The notes under the pieces: model-generated
What the model saw: only the letters and a program-made list of their open reading frames with translations
Told to the model about the DNA's origin: nothing
Database searches by the model: none
Shown here: positions 51,789 through 63,689 of the stretch, one piece after another
Numbering within the stretch: the stretch's first letter is position 1
How the letters are laid out: the number at the start of each line of letters is the position of its first letter
Position numbers and translations under genes: made by a program
Assembly: GCA_905221605.1 (NCBI GenBank)
Contig: CAJNDS010002535.1
Span: 239,501-303,500, forward strand
Length of the DNA stretch: 64,000 nucleotides
Source of the DNA: Symbiodinium natans
Lineage: Eukaryota; Sar; Dinophyceae; Suessiales; Symbiodiniaceae
Direction: 5' to 3'

Positions 51789-54740
51789 TCCCAGCCACAC
51801 GCCTCGTCCAGGGCGTCAGCGCAAGGCCGTCCAAGGTGCTAAAGAGCTCATCTGGCAGGGGCACCGGATTCAGGGTTTAGGGCGTCTAGGGCTCCAAGTC
51901 TGGGACCTTCATCCGGGTCCCCATGCTAGATAACCCTTACAATCACTCCATACTAAGAAGGGCCCATACTTCGGATCCCTAGAAACAGCGGAAAGAAGCA
52001 CGGAGTTGAGGATTTCTGGGTTTCGGGTTTAGGATTAAGAGGAGGAGTTTGTGCAGCTCCGGGATCCCACTTTGCACCCCCCCCTTCCGCGTCAGACTAC
52101 ACCTTTTGATCCAAGGTATAAGGCCCCCAAAAATGGCTCAGGGTCGGGGTGAGACGGTCCGAAACCCCAAACCCTAAACCCTAAACCCTAAACCCTAAAC
52201 CCTAAACCCTAAACCCTAAAACCGAAAACCCAAACCCTAAACCCAAAGACGCGGCATTCTTGTCATCTAGAATTTGGACCATGAGCCCTTGGGCCTATAG
52301 GTCCTGATTCATGAAGCCGACAGAAACGAGTCGGAACAGGTTTAGGGTTTTTGGGGTTTTTAGGGTTTTTAGGGTTTAGGGTTTAGGGTTTAGAGCCACA
52401 GCATTGGCAAGATTGGCAACGACAGTGCTGGTACTGGTAGCTAACAACAGCAATGGTAGCAATAATTGCCGCCCAAGAATGGGAACATCACACTGAACAC
52501 CATAAGCATAGCAGTGCTAACCATAATGAGAACGGCACTCGTAATCATGAACATGCTACGAAGCATAAAAGCACCCGAAGAAGAATTAAGGCCCGGCACA
52601 AGGTTCTGACACTACAAGCCCTCGACCCTGAAGCCCGAACCCTAAACCCTGAAGAAGTGTGTTAGGGTGTAGGGTTTCGGGGTTACTTGGAGGTTCAGGG
52701 CAAATATCACCCCAATTACTATAGCTGCACATATCAGCCCCCTAAGTCCTCTGCATAGGTTACGTACGTACTTAGAATTGGGGGTTACAAGAACCCATGA
52801 ACCTCCAAGTAGGGCTGAGTTCCGAAACATCCTCTCAGTTTCGACCCCCTGCGAGCCGTCCAGGTCGAGCGAGGCCGGTTCACCTTTCCGCAGACCACGG
52901 CATAGGAACCCCTCGAACCCAACAACACCCTAAACCCCCAAATTCTAAACCTCCAAACCCCTAAACCCTAAACCACTAAAACCCTCACTACTACAGTGCC
53001 CTAAGGATCCATGTGCCGACATTTAAGGGTTTTAGGGGGGGGGCTTCCTGTGTAGCGTTTAGGGCCCCCAGCGTATACTACATGGGCAACAAGGGCCCCT
53101 TACAAAGTGTGAGTAGAAAGCTTTTGGTTTCGGGTTTAGGGCGTACAGGGATTGCAGCGGGTTTAGGGTGTAGGGTTTGGGGTTTGAAGGGTTTAGGGTT
53201 TTCCTCTCAACAGCTAAACCGTCCTATGTACCTATAAACCAGCCAAGCGTCCTTCATCCTTCAACCTGAAACTCTAGATCCTCAACCACCTTTTTAAGAC
53301 CAAGATCTGGGCCCGGAGCACTTGACGTATCGGGAATTTAGTTTTCTAGGGCTTAGCGCTTTTCGGGTCGGTGGGCTGGAGGATCCCACAGCCCAACAAC
53401 CCAAAAATCCCCAAACCCTAATCCCCTAACCTACAAACCTAAAACCCTAAACCCCTAGACCCTATAGAACCCTAAACCCTAAACCCCAAACCCTAAATAA
53501 ACCTCAAAGGGCCGCAAAAAGGCGTACTCTCCTAGGACATGCACTTGCTGCCGGGATCTGCCGCCTGCAGATCCGCACTGCGCACACCTCCGGTTCCCGG
53601 GCGTTCCGGGCGGAGCTCATGATGTCTACAGGGTTTATAGGGTCCTTGAAGGGTTTATGGGGCTCTTAAAGGTTTTTTTTTAGGGTTCATAGGGTTTAGG
53701 GTTAACATTTGTTTATCACTCCACAGGTCACAGTAAGGGACTTGTCTGGGCCCCAAGCTACCGCTGTTCATGCAGCAGTGTAGGGTTTAGTGTTTCGGGT
53801 TTAGTGTCTAGGATTTAGGGTTTAGGACTTAGGGTTTAGTTAGGGTTCAAGGTTTCTTCTTCAACAGCAAAGAAAGGGTCGCTTGTCAGGCTTGCGGCAC
53901 CAGACCCTCTTTTCCCGAAACCCTGAGCCCGGAACCCTATTAGTATTAGGGTTTAGGGTTTAGGGTTTAGGGTTTAGGGTTTAGAGTTTAGGGTTTAGGG
54001 CGACCCGACACCCTAATCTGTAAACCGTTAACCCCCTAAACCGTGCTGCCGCGATGCTGGACCCCACGCCGGGTCTCCAGGCGGCCGCTGCGGCGCTCGC
54101 GGAGCGCGCGGCGTCGGATCTCCCCCTCAAGCATCGAGGCAGCTGTTCTGATGGAGCCCCTAAACCCTAAACCCTAAACCCTAAACCCTAAACCCCAAAC
54201 CCTAAACCCTAAACCCTAAACCCTAAACCGCAGAAGAACTACGGTTTTGGGAAACGGGCCCTCCCTAACGTTCATGGGGTCTAGGGCCCTAAAACCCCAT
54301 AAGGATGCAGGGCGGGTCTCCCTCCTTCGAATGCTAGTAGTTAGGGTTTAGGGGTAGGGCTTGGGATTTAGGGTTGACGGGGTTGAGGGGGTTTAGGGGT
54401 TTAGGGGCCTAGGGGGTTTAGAGTGTGTAGGGTTTGGGGTTTAGGGGCCCCTTGCTGAGAAAGCTACCAGGGCCACCAGTGTCAGAAACCGATCCCGACA
54501 GCCAGCCCTCTCTGTGTCTTCGGGCTGAAGCGTTGGTAGAGCATCTTCCAAGAAGAAGAAGAAAAGAAGACTCCCTCTCTCTCTCTTCTAATTTCTTCTT
54601 CTTCTGCACGCTTGATCTCTCTCCCTCTCTCTCTCTCTATTCTTTTTATGCGTTTTAAACTGATCTGGGATCAGCCATGCATAGACCAGAAGCATCACCA
54701 GTGGCAGAATACATCGTTGCCATCGATGTGACCCGCGTTG
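51789..54740 (-). CDS. Candidate exons, unassigned (upstream of 51494)
   Basis: Minus pieces: ~51789-51853 DELFSTLDGLALTPWTRRVA; ~52812-52905 GFEGFLCRGLRKGEPASLDL and on to ...RMFRNSALL at the edge of a family B element; ~53533-53628 SSARNAREPEVCAVRICRRQ; ~54682-54740 VTSMATMYSATGDASGLCMA. Each has an AG before and a GT, GC or GA-type site after. They may belong to the gene starting at 55922. The GC-rich piece 54045-54145 is open on both strands and left unassigned. Confidence 0.35.
52684..52811. mobile_element. TIR element, family B, short copy
   Basis: It runs from TACTTGGAGGTTCAGGGCAA to CCCATGAACCTCCAAGTA. In sense the upstream reading frame ends exactly at its edge (CTACTTG|GAGG) and the other edge offers CCTCCAAG as acceptor. 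It could therefore act as a GA-AG intron; this is less certain than for family D. Confidence 0.65.
54590..54645. repeat. CT microsatellite
   Basis: (CT)n runs at 54572-54588 and 54618-54637 within a pyrimidine-rich stretch. A plus ORF of 74 aa through it is not supported. Confidence 0.8.
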
Positions 54741-55402
54741 CTAAAACCCGAAAACCCTAAGCCCTGAACCCTAAACCCTAAACCCCGAAACCCTAAACCC
54801 TAAAACCCCAAAAGCCCTGGAAATGCAAAAAACGACAGCCTGGAGCTGCACCACTTGCTCCAACAAGTCCTGTTCGAGACACGGCGCTGCGACATCTAAG
54901 GGTTTAGGGTTTGGGGCTTAGGGTTTAAGGTTAGGGTTTTGGGTGACATGGTCCCTTACTATGGGCCCTTGAAAGGGTACCCCGCAAACACCCCCCCTCT
55001 ACACATGAAGGGCCCATGTAATTACCCTTGGAGGCCCATCAACCCCAAGTCTTAAAGCTCCTAAACCCTCGCGTGGCGACTTCTTGGAGGCCATGACCCT
55101 AAGCCTCAAGCTCTTTAGCCCTCAGCCCTTGACCGAAAACCCCTTAAAGCCTTAAACCCCTTAACCCCTTAACCCCTTAAACCCTTAAACCCTTAAACCC
55201 TTAAACCCTTAACACTGGAAAAACCCGAGTTCCGATCAGAAATCTGAGGTCTACACTTGGGATGTTCCCCTATAACAGTCCATTCTGGTTTAGGGGTTTA
55301 GGGGTTTAGGGGTTTAGGGGTTTAGGGGTTTAGGGGTTTAGGGGTTTAGGGGTTTGGGGGTTTAGGGTTTAATTAGACCCCAAAAAACCCCACAAGGACC
55401 CG

Positions 55403-55470
55403 TAGAGTAGATACTTGGGCCCTGAGTCTAGTTTTTGGGAACGCCGTTAAGGCCCCAGTATCTACTCTAA
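55403..55470. mobile_element. Foldback element
   Basis: GTAGAGTAGATACTTGGGCC is mirrored by GGCCCCAGTATCTACTC. Its arms resemble the element at 48772-48874. Just left of it (55275-55370) is a TTTAGGGG array. Confidence 0.7.
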
Positions 55471-55550
55471 AGGTACATGAACACTGATAGGGGTTTAGGG
55501 TTGATGGCGGGCGGAGGGGGTTCTAGAAGCAGTCACGACATAGCACAGAC

Positions 55551-55599
55551 CTCACAAGTTTCGGAGGTGCTTGCAATGTCGTCCAACATCACAGAGTAG
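55551..55599 (-). CDS. Candidate exon next to a family C element
   Basis: The minus strand reads YSVMLDDIASTSETCE with a canonical donor (TGTGAG|GTCTGT). The AG acceptor (CCATGTAG) lies inside the terminal repeat of the family C element, so the element seems to supply the splice site. It is probably the second exon of the gene starting at 55922. Confidence 0.5.
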
Positions 55600-55714
55600 C
55601 TACATGGTCCCTTAGTATGGGCCCTTAGAAGGGGGACCCCTTATATATCCCTTGTATACACTATAGAAGTTAAGGGCCCATACATCAGAGCCACATTAAG
55701 GCCCCCGAAGCTAC
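55596..55714. mobile_element. TIR element, family C
   Basis: Left end GTAGCTACATGGTCCCTTAG; right end reverse-complemented GTAGCTTCGGGGGCCTTAAT. The inner inverted blocks ATGGGCCCTT / AAGGGCCCAT are also shared with copies near 13539, 54943 and 44757. Length 119 bp. Confidence 0.75.
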
Positions 55715-55829
55715 CCGTAGGTTATGCAGTTATACATCCCTACACCCTAAACCCTGAAGGCTCCCTAAACCCTAAACCCTAAACCCTAAACCCGAAACCC
55801 TAAACCCTAAACCCTGCCCATGAAACTAC

Positions 55830-55922
55830 CCTTAGCAAATCTGTGTCCTCGTCGGAGCACGCATCCAGGTCTTCGTCGAAGATGGAAGGGCCGCTGGCGC
55901 ATGGCTTCCGTGTGGCCGCCAT
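55830..55922 (-). CDS. Probable first coding exon of an unidentified gene
   Basis: An ATG at 55922 opens 31 codons: MAATRKPCASGPSIFDEDLD, then ACSDEDTDLLR, followed by a canonical GTAGTT donor. The exon is acidic at its end. Telomere-type CCCTAAA repeats (plus) follow in sense as TTTAGGG. The gene probably continues through 55551-55599 and the candidates below; its identity is unknown. Confidence 0.5.
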
Positions 55923-56099
55923 GGCATGGCGCCCTTATTCATGGGGATCCCAGGTTGAACTTTAGGGTTTAGGGTGCAGAGTTTATGGGCTTAGGGTTTC
56001 TGGGTTTTAGGGTTTGGGGTTTTAGGGTTTAGGGTTTTAGGGTTTAGGGTTTCAGGGTTGAACTTTCGGGTTTAGGGCTGAACTTTCGGGTTTAGGGCT

Positions 56100-56999
<900 letters not shown>

Positions 57000-57000
<1 letters not shown>

Positions 57001-57830
57001 TTGCTCGACCTGTCAAGCACAATGAAACAAGCAATCGACGCAAACCCACCCACGACACCCCACATCCCACCTGAAGGTCGAACAAGAGTTTCACCGCCCT
57101 GACCAAAACCAAACAACACACATATAACACGCCAAAAAGCAAATAAGCACCTCGCACTGAACTCCCGGTTGAAATGGAACGTTGGGGCTACGCCCACGCC
57201 CCGACCTGACGAAAAGAGAAACAACACAACGGAAAGACCACGCAACAAACCAAGCCAAGCCACCGGAAAGTTCGCACACGCAAATTGCGGTGTGCACTTC
57301 GACGTTTTCAGTAAGAAAGCGAAACAAGCGAACGTTCACGAAGAGAGTAAAGCGGTAACCCCGATTGTCGGTAACCTCCTTTTACATTATCCGTCATATT
57401 GCCCGCGACACAGGCGTGATTGCCGATCACACGATAGTCACGTGATCGCTAATCACGGCTGTGTCACGGGCTATATCACGGACAATTTAAAAGGAGGTTG
57501 CCGAAAATAGTGGTTACTGCGCCACTCTCTTTACCCCGCACCTGCGCGGAGAGAGTCTTGCGGTAGGCGTGCCTGAGCCGAACCGAAAAAAAACACGTTC
57601 CAATTTCCCACCCAAACAAAAAAGCCGAGGAAAACACACCTGCTCCCAGTTCACACGGTCGGTGTCCAGCCGTTTTTCCTCTGCAAAACAATTAAAAAAA
57701 AACACACACACACACACACACATCCCGGGGCCTCCGGGAAAGAACGCGACACTACGACTAGACTAGAAAACAAGAAAAGCAAACAAACAAAAAACGACCT
57801 GCTCTGTGGCACGAACACCAGCCTGTTCAA
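57000..57830. other. Atypical block without telomere-type repeats
   Basis: A ~0.8 kb stretch, A/C-rich on the plus strand, with many CAAAC/GAAAC words and (CA)n at 57704-57721. It encloses the 57341 foldback. Minus ORFs (82 and 113 aa) show no known motif. Confidence 0.5.
57341..57532. mobile_element. Foldback element, ~190 bp with ~88-bp arms
   Basis: The left arm starts GAGAGTAAAGCGGTAACC and includes CGGTAACCTCCTTTTACATT, GCCCGCGACACAGGCGTGAT and GATCAC. The right arm is its near-perfect reverse complement (GTGATCGCTAATCACGGCTG ... TGGTTACTGCGCCACTCTC). Only ~10 bp separate the arms. The surrounding 57.0-57.8 kb lacks telomere-type repeats and is less GC-rich, so this block looks like inserted DNA. 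No protein is recognised. Confidence 0.85.
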
Positions 57831-57939
57831 CATGAACGCTTTCCCCCCCCCCCCCCCCCCATTCAGGGTTCAGGGTCTCAGAGTATCGATGTTGAGATAC
57901 CCCCTAAACGTCCGAAACCCTAAGACCCTAAGACCCGAA

Positions 57940-58350
57940 AATCTTCATGGTCCTACCTTGGCCTTCGGAGCTTCTGCTGCTTCTGGCTCGATGGATTCAG
58001 AATCCCAGAACTTCCAACTAGCTACTCCTTACCTAGACCAAGACCTCCGTACCGTAGTTTCGTCGTCGGGTTTACATGATCTTCGGCTCGGTATGCAGAC
58101 TTACAGTGAAAGTTCGGTGCGCAAGAGAAGGTACCACAACTGGGCCGACAAAAACGATCCACAGATCCTATTTGAGCCAAGAAGCTTGTCAGCCCAGCAA
58201 CCATATCATCATGAGGGGTACTCTTTTTGGGGTTGGTTTCATAAAAACGAACCTTGCACAAAAGAAACAGGAAAAAGGTAACACTGGGCTACCAAAAAAG
58301 ATAGTCCCAACTTTGGGGAGGTGTTGGAAGGCTCTGGAGTTGAACGGACA
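57940..58350 (-). CDS. Three candidate exons, one intron being an introner-like element
   Basis: The first exon ends QSLPTPPQSWDYLF at 58293. The intron 58185-58292 (GTAGCCCAG...GCTGACAAG) is a family D element. The next exon (~58108-58184) reads FLAQIGSVDRFCRPSCGTFS CAPNFHC before a strong GTAAGT-type donor. A third (~57955-58018) reads WKFWDSESIEPEAAEAPKAK before GTAGGA. The Cys spacing suggests a metal-binding or disulphide-rich segment; the family is unknown. Confidence 0.5.
58185..58292. mobile_element. TIR element, family D, third copy
   Basis: The ends CTTGTCAGCCCAGCAACC and CACTGGGCTACCAAAAAAG are inverted. The interior shares GGGGTACTCTTTTTGGGG and GGTTGGTTTCATAAAAACG with the copies at 10416 and 47150. 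Read on the minus strand it is GT...AG, 108 bp. Confidence 0.75.
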
Positions 58351-58748
58351 CTCTACGAAAACCCAAAAACCCTAAAACACCCTCAAACCCTTCAAGCGCA
58401 GCAAGACCCCTAAACGCCAAAACCCCTAAAAAAGGAACCTAACCCTAAACCCCCCCCCAAAAAAAACAACTAAACCCTAAAACCCCTTAAAAAAAAAAAA
58501 AAAAAAAAAACTAACTAAATCCTAAAACCCTAGACGCTCGGTCGTTCTGTTGCCTCGCCAAGTCTTGGGAATCCTACGGTGCTCAGAGGATTTAGGGTTT
58601 CGGGTTTACGTTTTAGGGTTCACACTGGGACCCATTGAATAGCTTTGATCAGTAATTGAGTTTTTGGTATGTTTGTAAGGCAAAAAAAGTCATCATATTG
58701 TTGGACCTGGGAATCCTAAAGGGGAAGGTGCGCAAAGGGGGTAGTGGC

Positions 58749-61700
58749 TCATGACTTGGGGTCTGCGGGTTTCCCGGTTGTGATGAGCTTCCCCAGCCTC
58801 TTAAGAATGAAATGGGGACCCCTTTGTTCTTGAAGAGAGGCATCCCCTGACCCCCTAAACCCGAGACCCGAAACCCGTCCCCTAACCCCCTTCTTTAAGA
58901 GAACCAGGGCACTGCTGGGCGGCATCCTAACATGGATTTCGACCTTGTTTGGGGAAGGCCTGGCCTGGGGCACGTTTGGGGGCCCGACAACTGGCTTGGT
59001 ACGGATTCAATAGGGATTCCGGGTACTAGAAATAGGCAATTATGTTCCAACCTACCTCTTTGAGAATCGGCAAGAAGCCGACATTCAGAGCACATCATTC
59101 GGAACCCCTGGACAAAAGCCCACCCAACAAAAAAAGACGCAGCAAATCCCTGCTGTCTAGGGTTGAGGGTTTGGGGTTTGGGGTTGAGGGTTTCGGGTTG
59201 AGGGGTTAGGATTTAGGGTTTAGGGCTTCGGGTCATATCCACGCCTGAGTTGGCCGTCTCCTGCCCCCGCGTGAGGACGTCAGTGGCACTGCGAGGCAAC
59301 CGGCAGCAAGTGGGTTTGGTTTAAGGACCCTATAAACCCTACACCCTACGCACCCTCAAAGACCTATAAACCCGAAAAGCCCTATAAACCCCATAAACCC
59401 TCAACCCTTTTTGAGTCCTTACTATAGGGGTGCCTCTCTTCATATAGACCCCAATTTTTTGAGCCCTTATTATACGGCTGCCTCTCTTCATATAGATCTC
59501 AAACACAACAGGGGATTCCAATCTAGAGATGCCGGGCACGCAGAGGGCTTCTTGCGGTTTAGGCTTTGGCAACCCGCTGCTTCCCATACGCCGCTCCTTA
59601 TGGGGTTGGGGGTTGAGGGTTTAGGGTTTAAGGCTTAGCGTTTTGGGTTTAGGGTTTCAGGTTTAGGGTTTAAGGTTTAGGGTTCAGGGTTTAAGGTTTA
59701 GGGTTTAGGGTTTAGGGTTTAAGGTTTAGGGCTTAGGGTTTAAGGTTTAGGGGGGATTTAGGGCTTCTTTATTTGAGAAACCCCCAGACAAAGATACGAT
59801 GATGATTATAGGGACTCGTACGAAGCGGGAGTCCCCAGTAACCTTTGCACACAAAGCCTATTAGGGGGGGCCTCACCCCTAAAGCCTTTATGCCACCCAA
59901 ACACTAAACCCTAAACCCCAAACCCCAAACCCTAAACCCTAAACGCTAAACCCTAAACCCTAACCCTAAACCCTAAACCCTAAACCCTAAACCCTACCCT
60001 AAGTTGCACCGAGTCAGCCCACAGCATTTGACTCATGGCTTCCGCCATCCACCCCTAAGCCGAAGCCCGTAATATAGGGGCCTGAATATTTAGAAGAGTT
60101 TTTTTTTTTTTTTGGGGGGGGGGGGGTTCTTATAGTAGAATTACAAAGGGACCCCTAAGGGAATAATATTAGTAATTATTCCGAAACCTATAGTAGACTT
60201 CTGCGCGCGGCGGGACGACTGCTACTTGGAAGGGTTTAGGGTTTAGGGATTTGGGCTGTACTTATGACTGTAGTTATAACCATCTTAGGGGATCTTAGGG
60301 GCACTTAAGGGGCCTATAAGTGGGTTACGAGTACAGTTCTCATTGGTGAATAATTACCATGAACCTCCAAGTAAGCCGGCCCTTGAAACCCCATGAAGAT
60401 TCTGCACGACTTCGGGAAATATCCCGAAGCCAGGCGTAGGACCAGCCATAGACCCGAAAACCCTCAGAAAATACCAGTCCACGAGTGCCTTCGAATCACG
60501 TGCGTGATGTGCTTGAGGTCCTGCGACGAGGCTGTGCAACTTCCAGCCTACTCTTTCTGCCTTGCTTCGTTCTTGTTTCTTGTGGGGGTGGAGGGTTCAG
60601 TGATTCAGGGTTTTTGCGAACGAGGGTTTAGGGTTTGCGGTTTGGGGCTTATTAGCTTGGGGCTTGGGGTTTAGGGTTGAGAGTTTAGGGGGACTTCTGT
60701 GACCAAGAGTTTAGCTCCGCGGGGTTTAGGGTTTAGGGTTTAGGGTTTAAGGGTTTAGGGTTTAGGGTTTAGGGTTTAGGGTTTAGGGTTTAGGGCTTAG
60801 GGTCTAGGGCTGAAACCCCTACAAGCCCCCAAAGCCCTCCTCTTTGTCGGTCACGAAGCCCCTGTCTGACTGCCGCATGAGCAAGTCCAAGATGTGGCCC
60901 CCCCGAGCCTGGCAAGGAGCTAGCCGACCCATGCGGGGAGGGGGGAGGGCTTCCCAAAAAATCCCTAAACCTTAGGGTTTAAGGGTTTCAGGGTTTAGGG
61001 TCTTAGGTCTTAGGGTCTTAGGGTCTTAGGGTCTTAGGGTCTTAGGGTCTTAGGGTCTTAGGGTCTTAGGGTTTTAGGGTTTTAGGGTTTTAGGGTTTTA
61101 GGGTTTTAGGGTTTTAGGGTTTTAGGGTTTTAGGGTTTTAGGGTTTTAGGGTTTTAGGGTTTAGGGTTTAAGGTGCAGGCCTAAACCCTGACCCCTAAAC
61201 CTGTTTTTGCGATCCTTCCAACAGGGTGGGCCGGATGAAAAACCCAAAACGTTTTGGGTTTTCACCGTGTTGTGTAGGGATTCGGGCCCCTCGAAACTGA
61301 AACACGTCCAAGAAAGGGTTTCGAAGGGAAGGTGGCAAAATGTGGGGAAGCGTTCCCTAAACCCTAAACCCTACACCCTAAACCCTAAACCCTAAACCCT
61401 ACACCCTAAACCCTAAACCCTAAACTCCTGAACCCGAGACATCCTTTGCATGCACCTGTCTTGGGTTTGGTCTTATGAATACATGAAGGGCCTGCTCATA
61501 CCTAGGGTTCAGGGTTTAGGGTTGAGAGCTCATGGCCTAGGGCCGAAACCCTAAACCCTAAACCCTAAACCCTAAACCCTAAACCCTAAACCCTAAACCC
61601 TAAGCCCTAAACCCTAAACCCTAAACCCCAAGGGCTTAGAGTTCAGGGCTTAGGGCGTGGGGTAAGACATCTGTTCTGTTGGCCATGACAAGCCCGTGAG

Positions 61701-62110
61701 TTTCATTTAAGGGGGAGGGGGGGAGGGGGGGGGGGGTTGGGGTTTAGGGTTTAGGGCCTAGGGTCCCTAAACCCTGATTAAACCCTAAATCCTAAATCCT
61801 AAACCCGGAACCCCGACCCTGTGCTACTGGCCATCCTAGTTTAGGGGCTTTGTTGGGGGAGCTGAGGGTGTAGGGCTTAGGACGCACTGAGTCGCCAGGG
61901 ACAAGTTTGAAGCCCGACCAATTCTCGAATTTTGCCGCCCAGAAGGCACGCTTCGGCCGCAAGCGGCGGGCGAGCGTGAGATGGAAGATGGTCCATCATC
62001 TCAGGCGGCATTGCGCCAACACAGTCAATGAAGACATTCACAGCACGTGCTGCATAGTTATCGCCACAGGAGCCCATTGAAGGACTCCTGTCTTTCCTCT
62101 TTGTCGGCAT
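58749..62110 (-). CDS. Unidentified multi-exon gene with start and stop
   Basis: The first exon (61919-62110) opens at ATG 62110: MPTKRKDRSPSMGSCGDNYA, ARAVNVFIDCVGAMPPEMMD, ...LLGGKIREL, then GTCGGG. Further minus exons: ~60838-60900 GHILDLLMRQSDRGFVTDKE; 60475-60520 DLKHITHVIRRHSWT before GTATTT; ~60004-60050 MAEAMSQMLWADSVQ; ~59238-59310 SATDVLTRGQETANSGVDMT; ~59056-59095 MCSECRLLADSQR before GTAGGT; ~58880-58955 KVEIHVRMPPSSALVLLKKG; ~58749-58822 GPHFILKRLGKLITTGKPAD PKS then TGA. Phases were not checked at every junction, and some exons may be missed. I do not recognise the protein. Confidence 0.5.
60076..60195. mobile_element. Dispersed element, family H, second copy
   Basis: GGGGCCTGAATATTTAGAAG, a poly-T/poly-G spacer (60100-60127), AAAGGGACCCCTAAGGGAA and AGTAATTATTCC match the copy at 32573-32693 in the same orientation. 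Confidence 0.65.
60223..60373. mobile_element. TIR element, family B, with eroded left end
   Basis: The left end TACTTGGAAGGG is interrupted by TTTAGGG repeats. The right end ATTACCATGAACCTCCAAGT is intact. Interior TATAACCATCTTAGGGGATC resembles the other copies. Confidence 0.6.
60720..61175. repeat. TTTAGGG, TCTTAGGG and TTTTAGGG arrays
   Basis: TTTAGGG at 60723-60803. A (TCTTAGGG)n block at about 60990-61065 passes directly into (TTTTAGGG)n at 61065-61155. Two different homogeneous 8-mers side by side show serial local amplification. The candidate exon 60838-60900 lies between the blocks. Confidence 0.95.
61355..61630. repeat. CCCTAAA / CCCTACA arrays
   Basis: CCCTAAA with CCCTACA variants at 61355-61425, then after ~120 bp of unique DNA a clean CCCTAAA array at 61547-61630. 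Between them is a short TTTAGGG/TTGAGAG stretch. Confidence 0.93.
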
Positions 62111-62269
62111 GAGAGTCGCGTGTAAGCGCGACTAAATCCGCCGTGAGAGGTCCCCCATGATCTGATACGAATCGCCATTTGAGGGTGTAGGGTTTAGGGT
62201 TTAGGGCTTAGGGCTTAGAGGTTAGGAACCCTAAACCGATAACCCTCAACCCTAAACCCTAAGCCCGTC

Positions 62270-62281
62270 TAGCTCAACTGG

Positions 62282-62312
<31 letters not shown>

Positions 62313-62760
62313 TGCCCTTCGAGGGCAATGTGGGGAGGCGCTCGCCTTAGGGTTTAGGGTTTAGGGTTTTAGGGTTTTAGGGTTTTAGGGTTTTAGGGTT
62401 TTAGGGTTTTAGGGTTTTAGGGTTTTAGGGTTTTAGGGCTTTAGGGCTTTAGGGCTTTAGGGCTTTAGGGCTTAGGGTGCTCTGGAGGAGGAAACGGTAC
62501 TTGGTGGCATGGATTATGAGGCTAATCGGGGTTTAGGGTTAGGGTTTAGGGTTTAGGGTTTAGGGTTTAGGGTTTAGGGTTTAGGGTTTAGGGTTTAGGG
62601 TTTAGGGTTTAGGGTTTAGGGTTTAGGGTTTAGGGTTTAGGGTTTAGGGTTTAGGGTTTAGGGTTTAGGGTTTAGGGTTAGGTTTAGGGTTTAGGGTTTA
62701 GGGTTTAGGGTTTAGGGTTTAGGGTTTAGGGTTTAGGGTTTAGGGTTTAGGGGCCCCCAG
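62270..62760. repeat. Poly-G, TTTTAGGG and long TTTAGGG arrays
   Basis: A G-run of ~28 (62284-62312), (TTTTAGGG)n with a CTTTAGGG tail (62349-62478), then a ~225-bp TTTAGGG array (62528-62752) with two shortened units (TTAGGG near 62533 and 62674). A short piece between them (62479-62520) is open on both strands. Confidence 0.97.
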
Positions 62761-62885
62761 TATCCCATCCAAGTGTTTGGATACCCCTAAGTACTTAGCT
62801 GAATAGGGAATATCCCGCAAAATCATGCTAAGGATGCCTTGGTAATTTTGTTTGTGGTATATTCCTTAATTAAAGGGTATAGGGC
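62760..62885. other. AT-rich piece with inverted words
   Basis: ATCCAAGTGTTTGGATACCC, GGGAATATCCC and GGTATATTCCTTAATTAAAG suggest a small eroded foldback. There is no exon. Confidence 0.4.
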
Positions 62886-62994
62886 TCTCTGGGTATGCGC
62901 TGAAACCCTCAACCCTAAACCTTAATACGTTTAGGGTTTAAGGCGTAGGGTTTTGGGTTTAGGGAACTGCTAAACCGTCTCTCCACACTCTGCT

Positions 62995-63680
62995 GGAACC
63001 TTGAACAGCGAACGGTCTGCTGCCGTGTCCTCCAGTCATTTGGGTTGCGGTTCACGAAGGTTTCGGGCTTGTACGTTCAGGCGCTTACACCCTAAACCCC
63101 AAGAGGTTGCCTTGAACAGGTTCACTCTAACTGCTTCGCACTCTGGACCCTAAACCCTTAGACCCTAAGAACCCTGCAGCCTACCCTCAATCAAACCGCA
63201 TGCTCGTGCGCCTGGGAAAACGTTGGAACTGCGCCACCGCTTGAAGGCGTACAAGGCAGGGCGCAAGGTTCGGAGTCGGACTTGGAGTTATGGCACAAAT
63301 GAACCGCCCCCACTCTCCTCACCCGCACCAAGAAGGGTCCCGAATATATCGTACACTTTTAACTTATAAGCCCTAAACCCTAGAGCTTGACAAGCCGAAA
63401 GAGCCTAAGCCCTAAGCCTCCTTTGGGAAGTATCAAGTCCCGGGTCCTTCTCGAGCTTCTCGCCAGAAATGGCATCTTCCAGCCCAAACAAGTGCTTCTT
63501 GAACAGGTTGAGGTGCTTCCTGGGCGCAACATGCGCTGCGTGATAGGGTGTAGGGATTGAGCCCTAAAGCCCCTAAACCCTAAACCCTAAACCCTAAACC
63601 CTAAACGCTCTAAATCTTGCAGGGTGGCCCCGGGGGCCTCCTCGTCGCAATGGGTTCCAGGCTCTGAGCAGGAAATTGTG
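62995..63680 (-). CDS. Candidate exons at the right end
   Basis: Minus pieces: ~63608-63665 EPGTHCDEEAPGATLQDLE; ~63430-63519 KHLNLFKKHLFGLEDAISGE KLEKDPGLDTS after GCCCAG; ~62997-63062 TFVNRNPNDWRTRQQTVRCS before GTTCCA. The second is the strongest by amino-acid composition. The 63.18-63.32 kb piece is open on both strands and not assigned. No family is recognised. Confidence 0.45.
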
Positions 63681-63689
63681 TACTTCGTA

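Noticed and set aside
51781-51860. DEAH-like motif exon (LDEAC) of the helicase
   Set aside because: The frame giving LDEAC is not open on both sides. The open frame reads DELFSTLDGLALTPW and does not match the helicase.
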